Shown: positions 33,588-42,625 of the stretch, one piece after another
How the letters are laid out: the number at the start of each line of letters is the position of its first letter
How positions within the stretch are numbered: position 1 is the first letter of the stretch
Source: Gp13-AA77 sp035946575
GTDB lineage: Bacteria > Acidobacteriota > Terriglobia > UBA7540
DNA: 64,000 bases
NCBI GenBank assembly: GCA_035946575.1
Contig: DASYZG010000123.1
Span: 1 to 64,000 of the forward strand
Direction: 5' to 3'
Translations under genes and position numbers: made by a program
The notes under the pieces: model-generated
What the model was told of the DNA's origin: nothing
The model's input: only the letters and a program-made list of their open reading frames with translations
Databases searched by the model: none

Positions 33588-36500
33588 CTAGTTCGAAGCG
33601 CGCAGCTCATGCAAGGTTGCGTCGAGCTCTGCGAGGAGCGTCGAGTCCTGGGCGCGCGCCCGGAACCGGAGGGAGCCGTCCGGACGCAGCACGGCTTCGC
33701 GGTGGCGTCGCATGAACTGCCGCAGCTTGTCGGTATCCACGGGAGACAGCGTGTGGAAGCGGATCCAGATTTCGTCGCCCTTGCGTTCGATGGATTGGGC
33801 CCGCAGTTGTTCGGCGGCCGCTTTGAGCACCGCGTAGCGAAGCAAGGTGGCAACGGGTGCCGGCAGCGAGCCGTAGCGGTCGGTCAATTCCGCTTCCAAA
33901 TCCGCCCGTTCGGCTTCATTGCCGATCCCCGAAATTCGTTTGTACATTCGCAGCCGCTGCATCTCGTCCGCGATGTAAGTGCCCGGAATCTTGATGTCGA
34001 GTCCGAGGTTCAAAGTGGTGTGGACCTCGGGCGCGGGAGCGTTGCCTTTCAGCTCGTCAACGGTCTGCTCCAGCATCTTGAGGTACAGATCAAGCCCGAT
34101 GGCATTGAGATGGCCCGATTGCTCCGCGCCGAGCACGTTGCCGGCGCCGCGCAGTTCGAGGTCGAGCGCCGCCAGGCGGAATCCGGCGCCCAGATCGGAG
34201 AATTCCTTGAGCGCCGCCAGCCGCCGCCGCGCGATGGGCGTCAAGGAGTCCTCAGCCGGGATGAGCAGATAGGCATAGGCGCGGCGGTCCGACCGGCCCA
34301 CACGCCCGCGCAACTGGTAAAGGTCGGCCAGCCCAAAGCGCTCGGCGTGGTTCACGATGAGCGTGTTGGCGCGGGGAATGTCGAGCCCGTTCTCCACGAT
34401 GGTGGTGGAGACGAACACGTCGTATCCGTACTCGATAAATTTCAGCATCACTCGCTCAAGCTCTTTTTCGCCCATCTGCCCGTGCCCGACGCCGATCCGC
34501 GCCGTGGGCACGAGGCGTTGGATCAGGGCTGCGATGGCGAAGATCGATTCCACGCGGTTGTGGACAAAATAGACCTGTCCTGCGCGCGACATCTCCTGCA
34601 GGATGGCGGACTGCACAATGGCGTCATTGAAGGGCGCGACCGTCGTCTGGATGGCAAGGCGGCCGCGCGGAGGGGTTTCGATAACCGAAAGGTCGCGCAA
34701 ACCACCCAGTGACATGTGCAGCGTCCGCGGGATGGGAGTAGCGCTCATGGTGAGCACGTCAACGTTGGCGCGCAGCTTCTTGAGTTTCTCCTTGGCGGCC
34801 ACGCCGAAGCGCTGCTCTTCGTCAACGATCAGCAGCCCAAGATTGTGAAAGGCCACGTCTTTGGAGAGCAGGCGATGCGTGCCGATCACGATGTCCACTT
34901 TGCCGGCCTGCACCTCTGCCACAACCGATTTCTGCTCCGACGGTGCGCGGAAGCGGCTGAGCATCTCGATGCGAACCGGGAAGGAGGCCATGCGCTTGCG
35001 AAAGGTGTTGGTATGCTGGAAAGCGAGCACGGTGGTGGGCGTGAGCACCGCCACCTGGCGGCCGTCCTGCAGGACCTTGAATGCCGCCCGCATGGCGAGC
35101 TCCGTTTTGCCATAGCCGACGTCGCCGCAGAGCAGACGGTCCATGGGCTCGGGGCTTTCCAGGTCGCGCTTGACCTCGACCAGAGCGCGCAACTGGTCCG
35201 GAGTCTCTTCAAACTCAAAGGCTTCTTCGAATTCCTTCTGCCAGGGCGTATCCGCGCTGTAGGCGACCCCGCCGCTCATCTTGCGCTGCGCATAGATCTG
35301 AAGCAGCTCCTGTGCCATGTCGCGCAGCGCCTTCTTCACACGACTCTTGGTGCGTTCCCAGGTGCTGCCACCCAGCCGGTCGAGCGTGGGCTTCACCCCG
35401 TCGCCGCCCGAGCGGTATTTCTCCACCAGGTCAAGCCGCTCCAGCGGGACGTAAAGCCTGGCGTCGTCCTGGTAGGTGAGCAGCATGAAATCGCGCGACT
35501 TGCCTTCCACTTCGAGCTGTCGCAGTCCCTGGTAAAGCGCGATGCCATGATCGAGGTGGACGACGTAATCGCCGACTTTCAGGTCGCTCAGGTCCGAAAT
35601 GAAAGTGGAGATGACGCTCGATTTGTCGCGGCGGCCCGGGCGTCCCCAGTCGAATCCGCCGAAAACGTCGCTCTCGCTCTGGATCAGGAGCTTTGATTCC
35701 GGGAAGAATACGCCTTCGTCCAGATCGCCGCGAACGATCAGCAGCGGCCGTTTGCCTTCCGCAGCCTGGGCCTGACCGGTTGCGGCCGAGGCCGCCGGGC
35801 GCGCCGTCGCGTCGGCGTAAGGCACCTTGTAATCCGACAGGATTTCGTGCAGGCGCTCCACCCGTCCGGAAGCCGCGAGCGCCAGAATTACGGTTTCGCC
35901 GGCGTCGATGCGTGTCCGGATGTCATCGGTCCACGCTTTAAGGGAACCCTGGTACCGCGGCGCGGGCTGCGAACCGAGAGGAGCCTGCTCGCGTGACTCC
36001 GGCACGGGCGGGTTGCCGTTGTGCTTCCCGGACGCCGCCATAGTTTCCCGGGCGTGTCCATCGCCCTCGACCTCAGCGGCGGCTTCGGGCTCCGGCATAA
36101 CGTCGATGTTCAGCTCCTTCAGGCCAAGCCGCGGGTTGTTGTTGAGGGATTCTCTGAACTCCGCCTCGGTCAGGAAGACCTCTTCGGGGCGCGGCCGCGG
36201 TGGGCTCATGTCGCGAACGCTGTCAAATCCCGCTGCCCAATCCTGTTGCAAGGTGACGAGGTCGCGCTCACGATCGAGAGGCTCGTCCCATACCGCAGCG
36301 AGCGCCGGGGCCGCGCGTGATTGCCCGCGCGACTGGCTGCGGGAATTCGTGGACTGCGCCAGCAGGTCCGCCAGAGTATTCGGACGCGGCTCGGCGAGCG
36401 GCGCGAAGAACTCCCATCCGGGGAAGGGCACGGAGTACTCGGCCGCCCACGCAGGTTCAAGGTCCGGGTCGCCAGGCGCTTCGCGAGCGGCCAGCTTCCG

Positions 36501-37286
36501 AATCAGAACTTGAAACAGACCCGCTGACCGCTTGATTTCAGAGAAGGGCAGGAGGAGCGCCGATGAGGCAGCACGGCGCGAGCGTTGGCTGTTGGCGTCA
36601 AACTCGCGCAGCGACTCGACCTGGTCGCCGAAGAACTCGATCCGGATTGGCCACTCCGCCTCGGGCGAAAAAACGTCCACGATGCCACCCCGGACCGAGA
36701 ACTGGCCCGGCGCCAAGACCGGCTCCGTCAACTCATAGCCGATGCCCGTCAAGTGTTCGGAAAAGTCGGCCAGGATGAGCTCGTCGCCGGGCTTGATCTC
36801 GAGCGCGAGCGAGCGGTAGTACGAGGCATCGGAGAATCGCCCCAGTGCCGCCGCGAGCGGCGCCACCACCGCGCGGTTTCGTCCGCGCGCAATGTTCCAG
36901 AGGGTGAGTGCGCGCCGCTCCAGAATCTCGGGATGTGGCGAGCGGCCCTGATAGGGCGAGCAATCGAAGGCCGGCAGGACTCCGATCCCTTCCGGCGTGC
37001 CGCCCAGCCAACCAAGGAATGTCGCTGCCGTCCGCGCGAGGCGGTCCGCGGACTCATTGTCGCGGGTGAGCACGAGGATAGGACGTGCGGCCTCGGAGGC
37101 GATGACGGCCAGCACAAACCCCTTGGCGACGGGGGTGAGACCCGAGAGGGTGGTTTCGCCTGCCGCCGCGCTCACGGCGTCACAGGCCCGCCGCAGTGCC
37201 GGTTCGGCGAGCAGGCCCGCCAGCCGTCCGTGCAGAGTGTCACGCGCGGCTGGAAGGGTTTCGGCTTGGCTTTCGCTCACAGACAT
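33588..37286 (-). CDS. mfd: Transcription-repair coupling factor Mfd
   Basis: A 1232-residue SF2 translocase that removes stalled RNA polymerase and recruits UvrA. Visible parts in order: UvrB-like N-terminal domain (FDCSPYQGRSPHPEILERRA), a flexible Glu/Pro-rich linker, RNA-polymerase-interacting domain (DLKVGDYVVHLDHGIALYQG), helicase motif I LLCGDVGYGKTELAMRAAF, motif II IVDEEQRFGV, motif III TMSATPIPRTLHMSL, motif VI QLRGRVGRSDR, and the C-terminal TRCF domain. It opens the run that continues with surA, yhaM, blaI and fabZ. Confidence 0.97.
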   Translation of the reverse strand: MSVSESQAETLPAARDTLHGRLAGLLAEPALRRACDAVSAAAGETTLSGLTPVAKGFVLAVIASEAARPILVLTRDNESADRLARTAATFLGWLGGTPEGIGVLPAFDCSPYQGRSPHPEILERRALTLWNIARGRNRAVVAPLAAALGRFSDASYYRSLALEIKPGDELILADFSEHLTGIGYELTEPVLAPGQFSVRGGIVDVFSPEAEWPIRIEFFGDQVESLREFDANSQRSRRAASSALLLPFSEIKRSAGLFQVLIRKLAAREAPGDPDLEPAWAAEYSVPFPGWEFFAPLAEPRPNTLADLLAQSTNSRSQSRGQSRAAPALAAVWDEPLDRERDLVTLQQDWAAGFDSVRDMSPPRPRPEEVFLTEAEFRESLNNNPRLGLKELNIDVMPEPEAAAEVEGDGHARETMAASGKHNGNPPVPESREQAPLGSQPAPRYQGSLKAWTDDIRTRIDAGETVILALAASGRVERLHEILSDYKVPYADATARPAASAATGQAQAAEGKRPLLIVRGDLDEGVFFPESKLLIQSESDVFGGFDWGRPGRRDKSSVISTFISDLSDLKVGDYVVHLDHGIALYQGLRQLEVEGKSRDFMLLTYQDDARLYVPLERLDLVEKYRSGGDGVKPTLDRLGGSTWERTKSRVKKALRDMAQELLQIYAQRKMSGGVAYSADTPWQKEFEEAFEFEETPDQLRALVEVKRDLESPEPMDRLLCGDVGYGKTELAMRAAFKVLQDGRQVAVLTPTTVLAFQHTNTFRKRMASFPVRIEMLSRFRAPSEQKSVVAEVQAGKVDIVIGTHRLLSKDVAFHNLGLLIVDEEQRFGVAAKEKLKKLRANVDVLTMSATPIPRTLHMSLGGLRDLSVIETPPRGRLAIQTTVAPFNDAIVQSAILQEMSRAGQVYFVHNRVESIFAIAALIQRLVPTARIGVGHGQMGEKELERVMLKFIEYGYDVFVSTTIVENGLDIPRANTLIVNHAERFGLADLYQLRGRVGRSDRRAYAYLLIPAEDSLTPIARRRLAALKEFSDLGAGFRLAALDLELRGAGNVLGAEQSGHLNAIGLDLYLKMLEQTVDELKGNAPAPEVHTTLNLGLDIKIPGTYIADEMQRLRMYKRISGIGNEAERADLEAELTDRYGSLPAPVATLLRYAVLKAAAEQLRAQSIERKGDEIWIRFHTLSPVDTDKLRQFMRRHREAVLRPDGSLRFRARAQDSTLLAELDATLHELRASN

Positions 37287-37630
37287 GATTTGAAACCGTG
37301 GCGGCGCTGCCAGCCTGCTTAGCGCCGCTACTCGAAATCGCGACGACGTGTTTCATCGGGCCATGGGAAGGCCCATGGCTTGCCCGACGACGACCCTTGA
37401 GCGGCCCGTAGCGGCGGCTCTAGGCCGCCAAGCGCGCCTTGATAGTGTTGGGCTCATGGCGAGGTAAACTCGCCGCTACCCTCTTCAAACGTGCTTTTCA
37501 GCACCCTGCCGGGAGGGGCGGGGGTGGCCGATGATCGATTGGCTTCTAAACCGGCCAAAGTAGGCTGCTACGCACGTCAGGACGACTTTTTCATCACCTC
37601 AAATTCAATGTAAACCGCTGTCCATCAATA

Positions 37631-37735
37631 ACCTGATGGCTTTCAACACTTAACCCATTTGTTTTCAAGTACCTGATGGCTTTCCGACCCTATGAAAAAT
37701 AGTAAGTACTTTTTGTTCAAGCACATGATGGCTTT
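37631..37735. repeat. Three direct copies of ACnTGATGGCTTT
   Basis: Copies begin at 37631, 37671 and 37723 (ACCTGATGGCTTTC twice, then ACATGATGGCTTT). The last two are preceded by a TTGTT...CAAG stretch. Diverged relatives occur at 25590-25625 (AAAGCCAT, inverted) and 50680-50705 (AATAACTTAATGACTTT). Confidence 0.65.
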
Positions 37736-37816
37736 GTTTGGCGTAAAAATCGATTCCCTCCGCGCTCCCCTCTCTCGCAATTCTCTCCTGGCCGGTATCC
37801 GTGCGTAGCGCCTGAG

Positions 37817-37940
37817 TTTGTGGTGCAGGCTTTGTCTGGCGCGCGGCAGGCAAGATGCCTGGACTACAAACTGACGCAGGCAGGATGCCTGCACCACAAA
37901 CTGAGACAATACGGTCGGCAGGGAAGATGACTGCACGACA
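37817..37940. repeat. GCCTGCACCACAAA inverted and direct repeats
   Basis: TTTGTGGTGCAGGC (37817-37830) is a perfect inverse of GCCTGCACCACAAA (37887-37900). Two further partial units (GGCAAGATGCCTGGACTACA and GGAAGATGACTGCACGACA) lie beside it. Another GCCTGCACCACAA is at 38721-38733. Confidence 0.65.
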
Positions 37941-37983
37941 AGCGGGTCGAATTGCAGAGCCTGCTTCAGCATGCTTCGAGCCT

Positions 37984-38060
37984 ACCACCCCAAAATGGGA
38001 CAATGGAGAAAAGTGAGAAAACTGAGAAATTTGAGAAAATTTATTTTCGCCATGGATTCA
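37984..38060 (+). repeat. 9-bp tandem element, copy B
   Basis: The element has the same start AAAATGGGACAATGGA as copy A at 25119-25198, then units GAGAAAAGT, GAGAAAACT, GAGAAATTT and GAGAAAATT, then TATTTTCGCC. Translated in one frame it would give repeated Glu-Lys pairs, but no start signal supports translation. Confidence 0.75.
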
Positions 38061-38083
38061 ACAACTTAGCCCTATTTGGGTCG

Positions 38084-38611
38084 TTATGGGCCACTTCGCT
38101 CCAGCCTCTCCGTTCTTTTCGCTCGCTCGATGATCGCCGAGGTGGAGAATCCCTCGGCTACGGGCATCGAGACCACCCGGCCGCCCGCGACCTCGACCTC
38201 CTCGCGTCCCACAATCGCATTCGGACCCCAGTCTGCGCCCTTTACCAATAACTGCGGAAGCATGCGGGTGATCACTTGGCGGGGGGTTGGATCGTCGAAC
38301 ACGGTCACGTAATCGACGGCGCGCAGTGCCGCCAGCAGTTCGGCCCTATCGGCTTCGGGAATCACGGGCCGGCCGGCGCCCTTGAGCATGCGCACGGTAC
38401 GATCGCTGTTCACTGCCACGATCAACGCGTCGCCGAGAGCGCGCGCGGCAGCGAGGTACCGGGTATGTCCGGGGTGGATCAGGTCAAAGCAGCCGTTGGT
38501 AAACACCACGCGCTTGCCGCGGCCTTGGAGAGCGCGTACCCGCGTCACGGCCTCATCGAGCGTCAGGACCTTGCGCATATTCGTTGGTGATGGTAAGACA
38601 ATCGAGGGCAT
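38084..38611 (-). CDS. rfaE2: ADP-heptose synthase nucleotidyltransferase domain (RfaE/HldE C-terminal type)
   Basis: A 175-residue cytidylyltransferase-like protein: RVVFTNGCFDLIHPGHTRYL with the HxGH-type motif, AVNSDRTVRMLKGAGRPVIP, and EGFSTSAIIERA. It adds AMP to heptose-1-phosphate on the way to ADP-heptose for lipopolysaccharide. The kinase half found in HldE is missing, so it must be encoded elsewhere. The start is uncertain: 38611, or 38578 eleven codons later. Neither has a good ribosome-binding site. No LPS genes are adjacent. Confidence 0.88.
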   Translation of the reverse strand: MPSIVLPSPTNMRKVLTLDEAVTRVRALQGRGKRVVFTNGCFDLIHPGHTRYLAAARALGDALIVAVNSDRTVRMLKGAGRPVIPEADRAELLAALRAVDYVTVFDDPTPRQVITRMLPQLLVKGADWGPNAIVGREEVEVAGGRVVSMPVAEGFSTSAIIERAKRTERLERSGP

Positions 38612-38735
38612 ACGTGGATGATAACAGACGGATGCAGGGCAGCAGAGTCGCGCGTGGCGCACGATTGAGTCGGGCTGGTGTGCAGGCATCCTGCCAGTCT
38701 TGGCCGAACGCAGGCTTGAAGCCTGCACCACAAGC

Positions 38736-40589
38736 TCACGGCTTGGTGCGCACCTCGTTGGAATACGCGGATTGGCCGTTGGCGTTTACGGCCCTTACCC
38801 GATAGGATGCCTGGGCGCCAGCCGGCAGGCTGGAGTCCGAGTATGACGAGGCACCCGCAGGAAGGTTCGCAATACTTTTCCAGGCGTTGGAGCGCTCCGC
38901 TTCACCCGCAGTCATTCCGCCCGTGTCCAATCGCCGCTCGATTACAATGCCGGTCGGCCCGCCGCCGTGCACTTCCCAGGCCAGGTGCGGACTGCCATCC
39001 GACACTGCCACCGACAGGGAACCTGGAGCTTCGGGCAGCGTGGTCCAGTCGAAGTAGTCCGCGTCCGCGATGGCCATGACGCTGTCTCGCACGGGCAGGG
39101 GTCCGACTTCTCCCTTGGCCTCGTTCTTCCAGGCGAGTGTCGTGACGTTGCCGGAGTCCACGTCGATCAGCACAGGACGGCGGATGCCGCTGCCCTCAAG
39201 GCTGATATTCGCCTCGTACTTCGGAAAGCGATTTCCAGGCCGGCTGCGGACCGCGAGCCAATAGGCGACGATGGCCTTGCCAGTTCGCGACCGGAATCCG
39301 TAGCTGACCAGTTGGCTTCCCGCGCGCCGGCTGATCGCCTCGAAGTCGGGACTCGTGATCCTGATCGAGGCATCGGGATGGGTATCCGAGAACAGCCAGT
39401 TCGTATGCGCGAGCGCCCAGTAGACCGGGCGCGGCGTGAAGTCATCGGGCAGGTAACGCAGCCCGTGGATCATGCCGAAGTCGTCGTACTCGTTGCCGTC
39501 GGTGCCGGCTGCCAGCAGCCAGACGAAGGTCTTCACGCCGGCCGCCCAGTTGTAGACCAGTTGGCGCGGAATGTACTTGACCTGTACGGAATCGTCCATG
39601 TCCGTCCAGGTGGGAATGGAATTGAACTCGTCGCACCAGAACTGGACATCGGGCCGCACGCCCGGCGTCCGGCGGATGAGTTGCCGCATGAGCTTGCCGC
39701 CGCCGGCCGCCTGACTGCCCTGGTCCACCGCCTCCGGGTTCAGGTTGTGGCCGTAGTCCGGATAGATGTGATAGGCGAATACGTCGATGCCGGACGCGCA
39801 CTGGCAGGTGGCGAGCGCGCGCCGGAAGAAATCGCGGGAGAGCGGCCAGGCCTGCCCGCCGTAGATGACTTTGGCCTTGGGATCCGTCTCATGGACCGCG
39901 GGCACGAAAGCCTTGAGCAGGCGGCCATAGTCTTCCGGATTCGGCTGCGGGTTCCAATAGTCGATATCCTGCTCGTTCCACAGCGCCCAATAGTGAATCC
40001 GGCCGCGGAAGTGGTGGACCATGAACTTCACATATCGGGTGAAGGCGTCAATCTGCCCGGGCGTGGTCGGCGGCCAGAAAACGGAATACAGGCTGCGGTC
40101 AGAATTATGAAACGAGCCGGGCTCCGGCACGATGGAGTCTGGCAAGCGGCCGGCCGGTGAGGTGTACATGGGATTGCCGTAGAGAAGCTGAACCTGGATT
40201 TCGACCCCGTTGTCGACCAGCGAATCCACGTAGTCGTCAAGCTCGGGAGGAACCTCGAGCACTCCGCGTTTGCGCTCGATCCAGTCCCAACTCGTCTGGT
40301 CGGAGCTGTTTTCGTACTGCCCGATGCGAATCCACTTCACGCCGGCGTCAAACATGCGCGTCCACCACCAGCGATTCCACGGCAGGTAGGGATCGCGGGG
40401 CAGGTCCGAGTTGATCCCGAAGCCGTCGTGGATCTGCGATGAGCGGCGCGGCGGGATCTGGGTCGGGACAGAAGTAGCGTTGGCGGCTGCCTGTGGGTTC
40501 GCAGCGCCCGCGGTCGCAAGCGGGGCTGACAGCGCAAAGGCGGCCGCCAAAACGGCTAACGCACCAAAGTGGCCGAACCTCGAATCCAT
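38736..40589 (-). CDS. Secreted glycoside hydrolase (clan GH-A type) with fibronectin type III domain
   Basis: A 617-residue protein from the ATG at 40587-40589 with a GAGGTGA site. A signal peptide ends near LATAGA. A (beta/alpha)8 barrel follows: the acid/base Glu is probably E206 in HYWALWNEQD, and the nucleophile E321 in VQFWCDEFNS, as in GH39/GH5-like families. A beta-sandwich follows, then a C-terminal fibronectin type III repeat (SAYSNEVRTKP end). The substrate is not known. It stands alone and is likely exported for polysaccharide breakdown. Confidence 0.82.
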   Translation of the reverse strand: MDSRFGHFGALAVLAAAFALSAPLATAGAANPQAAANATSVPTQIPPRRSSQIHDGFGINSDLPRDPYLPWNRWWWTRMFDAGVKWIRIGQYENSSDQTSWDWIERKRGVLEVPPELDDYVDSLVDNGVEIQVQLLYGNPMYTSPAGRLPDSIVPEPGSFHNSDRSLYSVFWPPTTPGQIDAFTRYVKFMVHHFRGRIHYWALWNEQDIDYWNPQPNPEDYGRLLKAFVPAVHETDPKAKVIYGGQAWPLSRDFFRRALATCQCASGIDVFAYHIYPDYGHNLNPEAVDQGSQAAGGGKLMRQLIRRTPGVRPDVQFWCDEFNSIPTWTDMDDSVQVKYIPRQLVYNWAAGVKTFVWLLAAGTDGNEYDDFGMIHGLRYLPDDFTPRPVYWALAHTNWLFSDTHPDASIRITSPDFEAISRRAGSQLVSYGFRSRTGKAIVAYWLAVRSRPGNRFPKYEANISLEGSGIRRPVLIDVDSGNVTTLAWKNEAKGEVGPLPVRDSVMAIADADYFDWTTLPEAPGSLSVAVSDGSPHLAWEVHGGGPTGIVIERRLDTGGMTAGEAERSNAWKSIANLPAGASSYSDSSLPAGAQASYRVRAVNANGQSAYSNEVRTKP

Positions 40590-40756
40590 GGACTCACCTC
40601 GTTGTTGGAACCGCAGGCTGCCGATAATAACAGAGCCCGACAATAATGAGGCGTCGGTCTGTGGCGCGGGCGCCTTCGTCCGCGATTCCGCGCCTGGGAC
40701 AGGCGCGTTAGATTGGCGCGCCAGAGCGGGCCGCTTTCCGAGTAGATCGCATCTGA

Positions 40757-40762
40757 TACAAT
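40757..40762 (+). promoter_or_regulatory. Extended -10 box for msrB
   Basis: TGATACAAT matches an extended -10 (TGnTAnAAT), 25 bp upstream of the msrB start. No convincing -35 is at the proper distance, which extended -10 promoters do not need. Confidence 0.4.
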
Positions 40763-40787
40763 GAGTGGGACCCGAAGGGTGTGAGCG

Positions 40788-41381
40788 ATGAAAATGTCTG
40801 GAAACCGCCGCGAGTTCCTGGCCGGACTGGGCGCTGTCGCCGGCGCCGCAGTCTGGTTGGGCCGCAAGAGGGTTGTCGCTGCCAGCCTTTCGGGAGCCCG
40901 GCGCAGCTCCGGAGCTCCGAAGCTGATTACGATTGTCCAGTTCACGGACGCAGGCAAGCGCGAAGGAGTCGCCAAGATGGAGAAGGTTGTAAAAACGGAC
41001 GCCGAGTGGCAGAAGCAGCTCACGCCGGAGCAATTCCAGGTGACGCGCCGCGCGGGCACCGAGATGGCTTTCACCGGGCAGTACTGGAATCTGCATGAAA
41101 AAGGGATCTTCCGCTGCATCTGCTGCGACAACGCGCTTTTCGACTCACGCACGAAGTTTGATTCCGGAACCGGCTGGCCGAGTTTCTGGGCGCCCATCGC
41201 GGAGCAGAATGTCGCGACCCTGACCGATTCGAGCCTGGGCATGGTTCGCACCGAAGTCCGCTGCAAGCTTTGCGACGCGCACCTGGGGCACCTCTTTGAC
41301 GACGGTCCGGCGCCCACGGGTCTGCGTTATTGCATGAATTCGGCGGCCTTGAAGTTCGTGAAGAGTCCGGACAAGGGCTGA
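40788..41381 (+). CDS. msrB: Tat-exported peptide-methionine (R)-S-oxide reductase
   Basis: A 197-residue protein that repairs R-methionine sulfoxide. A Tat signal (NRREFLAGLGAVAGAAVW) directs it to the periplasm. Zinc cysteines are C110/C113 (CICC) and C159/C162 (CKLC), and the catalytic Cys is C182 in RYCMNSAAL. The core TGWPSFWAPI and HLGHLFDDGP are intact. Exported MsrB proteins repair oxidised envelope proteins. It is divergent from the glycosidase gene. Confidence 0.93.
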   Translation: MKMSGNRREFLAGLGAVAGAAVWLGRKRVVAASLSGARRSSGAPKLITIVQFTDAGKREGVAKMEKVVKTDAEWQKQLTPEQFQVTRRAGTEMAFTGQYWNLHEKGIFRCICCDNALFDSRTKFDSGTGWPSFWAPIAEQNVATLTDSSLGMVRTEVRCKLCDAHLGHLFDDGPAPTGLRYCMNSAALKFVKSPDKG

Positions 41382-41410
41382 CGGGTATTGTAGCGGCCTC
41401 CTGATCGAAG

Positions 41411-41440
41411 TTGCGTAATCCCGCCCGCCCGGCGTAAGAT
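41411..41440 (+). promoter_or_regulatory. Candidate sigma-70 promoter for bactofilin cluster
   Basis: TTGCGT at 41411-41416 and TAAGAT at 41435-41440 are separated by 18 bp, about 37 bp upstream of the bactofilin start. Confidence 0.5.
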
Positions 41441-41476
41441 GTTCGCTTACTAATAGCTGCGCATAAATCGATTCCG

Positions 41477-42004
41477 ATGTTGTGGGATAAGAAACAAAAA
41501 CCCGAAAATGTGAGCTCGAGTCCGGCAAGTCCCGGTCCCGCTGTGACGCCTCCTCCGGCCGAGCCTCCCCGAATGGAGAAACCTATGGCAGATGTTACTC
41601 CGCGTCCCCCGGCCCCCACGGGCGGCCAGGCGTCCTCGACCCTCGGCCGGTCCATGTCCGTCAAGGGCGAGCTGACCGCCAAAGAAGATCTGGTGATCGA
41701 GGGCCAGTTCGAAGGCACGATTGACGTGGCGGAGCACACGGTGACCGTCGGGGCCCAGGGGCAAGTGAAGTCCGAGATTCGGGCGCGGCAAGTGGTCGTG
41801 CACGGCTCGGTGAACGGCAAGATTTCGGCCCGGGAGAAGATCGACATCCGCCGCACGGGAAACGTGACGGGGGACCTGCAGGCGGCCGGTGTGGCGATCG
41901 AAGACGGCGCCTACTTCAAGGGCAGCATTGAGATTCTGCGTGAAGGTCAGGCGCGCGCGGAGGCCGCTCCTGCCCGTCCTGTCGTAAGCCAGCGTGCGGT
42001 CTGA
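41477..42004 (+). CDS. Bactofilin family cytoskeletal protein
   Basis: A 175-residue protein. A Pro/Ser-rich N-terminus of ~50 residues leads to the bactofilin beta-helix: SMSVKGELTAKEDLVIEGQF, EGTIDVAEHTVTVGAQGQVK, GKISAREKIDIRRTGNVTGD. The C-terminus is short and Ala-rich. Bactofilins form polymers that place envelope enzymes and shape the cell. It heads a three-gene run with a methyltransferase-like protein and a lytic transglycosylase, which fits cell-wall shaping. Confidence 0.92.
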   Translation: MLWDKKQKPENVSSSPASPGPAVTPPPAEPPRMEKPMADVTPRPPAPTGGQASSTLGRSMSVKGELTAKEDLVIEGQFEGTIDVAEHTVTVGAQGQVKSEIRARQVVVHGSVNGKISAREKIDIRRTGNVTGDLQAAGVAIEDGAYFKGSIEILREGQARAEAAPARPVVSQRAV

Positions 42005-42007
42005 GCC

Positions 42008-42625
42008 ATGCTGGCCAGACCCGGGCGCTCGGAGGCGAGCACCGACCCTCGAAGCGCTCCCCCGCCCAGTTTCGGTCTACGCTGGCTCTGGCAATATCTT
42101 CAGGACAGTCCGCGGCCTTACATCCTCGACTGCGGCCCCATTCGCTCGGCGACGCTCCGTATTCTACTGGGCCGCAGCGGGCGGCTTTACAGCGGCGACC
42201 TGATCTCTTCCCATAAGCGTCCCGAACTCTGGGACCGCACCCGCAAGACCCCGGTGTTCCGCACCGAGTTGCTCCTGGCCGGACTTCCTCCGGTCCCCGC
42301 GGCTTCGCTTTCGGTGGTCTTTTGCTGGCATCTGCTGGACCTGCTTCCGCGCGAAGCGCTGCCGGACGTACTCCTGCACATTCACAAGTTGATGGAAAGC
42401 GGGGGAGTACTGTTCTGTCTGCTGCGCGAGCCGCGCCTGGAGAAGGGAGCTGATTCCGCGTGGGAACTCGACGGACTCACCGGCCTGGCGCGGGCGCACG
42501 ATGGCGTCGCGGCCTTTCCTTATCCTGCGCTCAGCAATCGTGAAATCGATCGCTTGCTGCCCACGGGGAGCGTCAAGACTTTCCTCACGCGTTCCGGGTG
42601 GCGCGAAGTGCTGGTGTTGAAGTGA
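42008..42625 (+). CDS. Methyltransferase-fold-like protein of unknown activity
   Basis: A 205-residue protein that begins 3 bp after the bactofilin stop. The pattern PYILDCGPIRSATLRILLGR, SVVFCWHLLDLLPREALPDV and HIHKLMESGGVLFCLLREPR resembles the beta-strand/helix order of a class I SAM methyltransferase (motif I, IV, V), but the Gly-rich SAM loop is not clear. It may be a degenerate enzyme or an adaptor. Its close link with bactofilin and SLT genes suggests an envelope role. Confidence 0.6.
   Translation: MLARPGRSEASTDPRSAPPPSFGLRWLWQYLQDSPRPYILDCGPIRSATLRILLGRSGRLYSGDLISSHKRPELWDRTRKTPVFRTELLLAGLPPVPAASLSVVFCWHLLDLLPREALPDVLLHIHKLMESGGVLFCLLREPRLEKGADSAWELDGLTGLARAHDGVAAFPYPALSNREIDRLLPTGSVKTFLTRSGWREVLVLK

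Larger units (their letters stand above)
37287..38083. other. 797-bp repeat-rich gap
   Basis: There is no credible gene here. The gap holds GC palindromes (near 37400-37490), three ATGATGGCTTT-like copies (37631-37735), GCCTGCACCACAAA inverted repeats (37817-37940) and the 9-bp tandem element copy B (37984-38060). It looks like a sink for repeats between mfd and the ADP-heptose synthase gene. Confidence 0.6.

Noticed and set aside
37631..37735. CRISPR array
   Set aside because: There are only three short, imperfect repeats with unequal spacers, and no cas gene.
37643..38003. Minus-strand frames of about 110 codons in the gap after mfd
   Set aside because: They are made of the short repeats and have no ribosome-binding site or recognisable domain.
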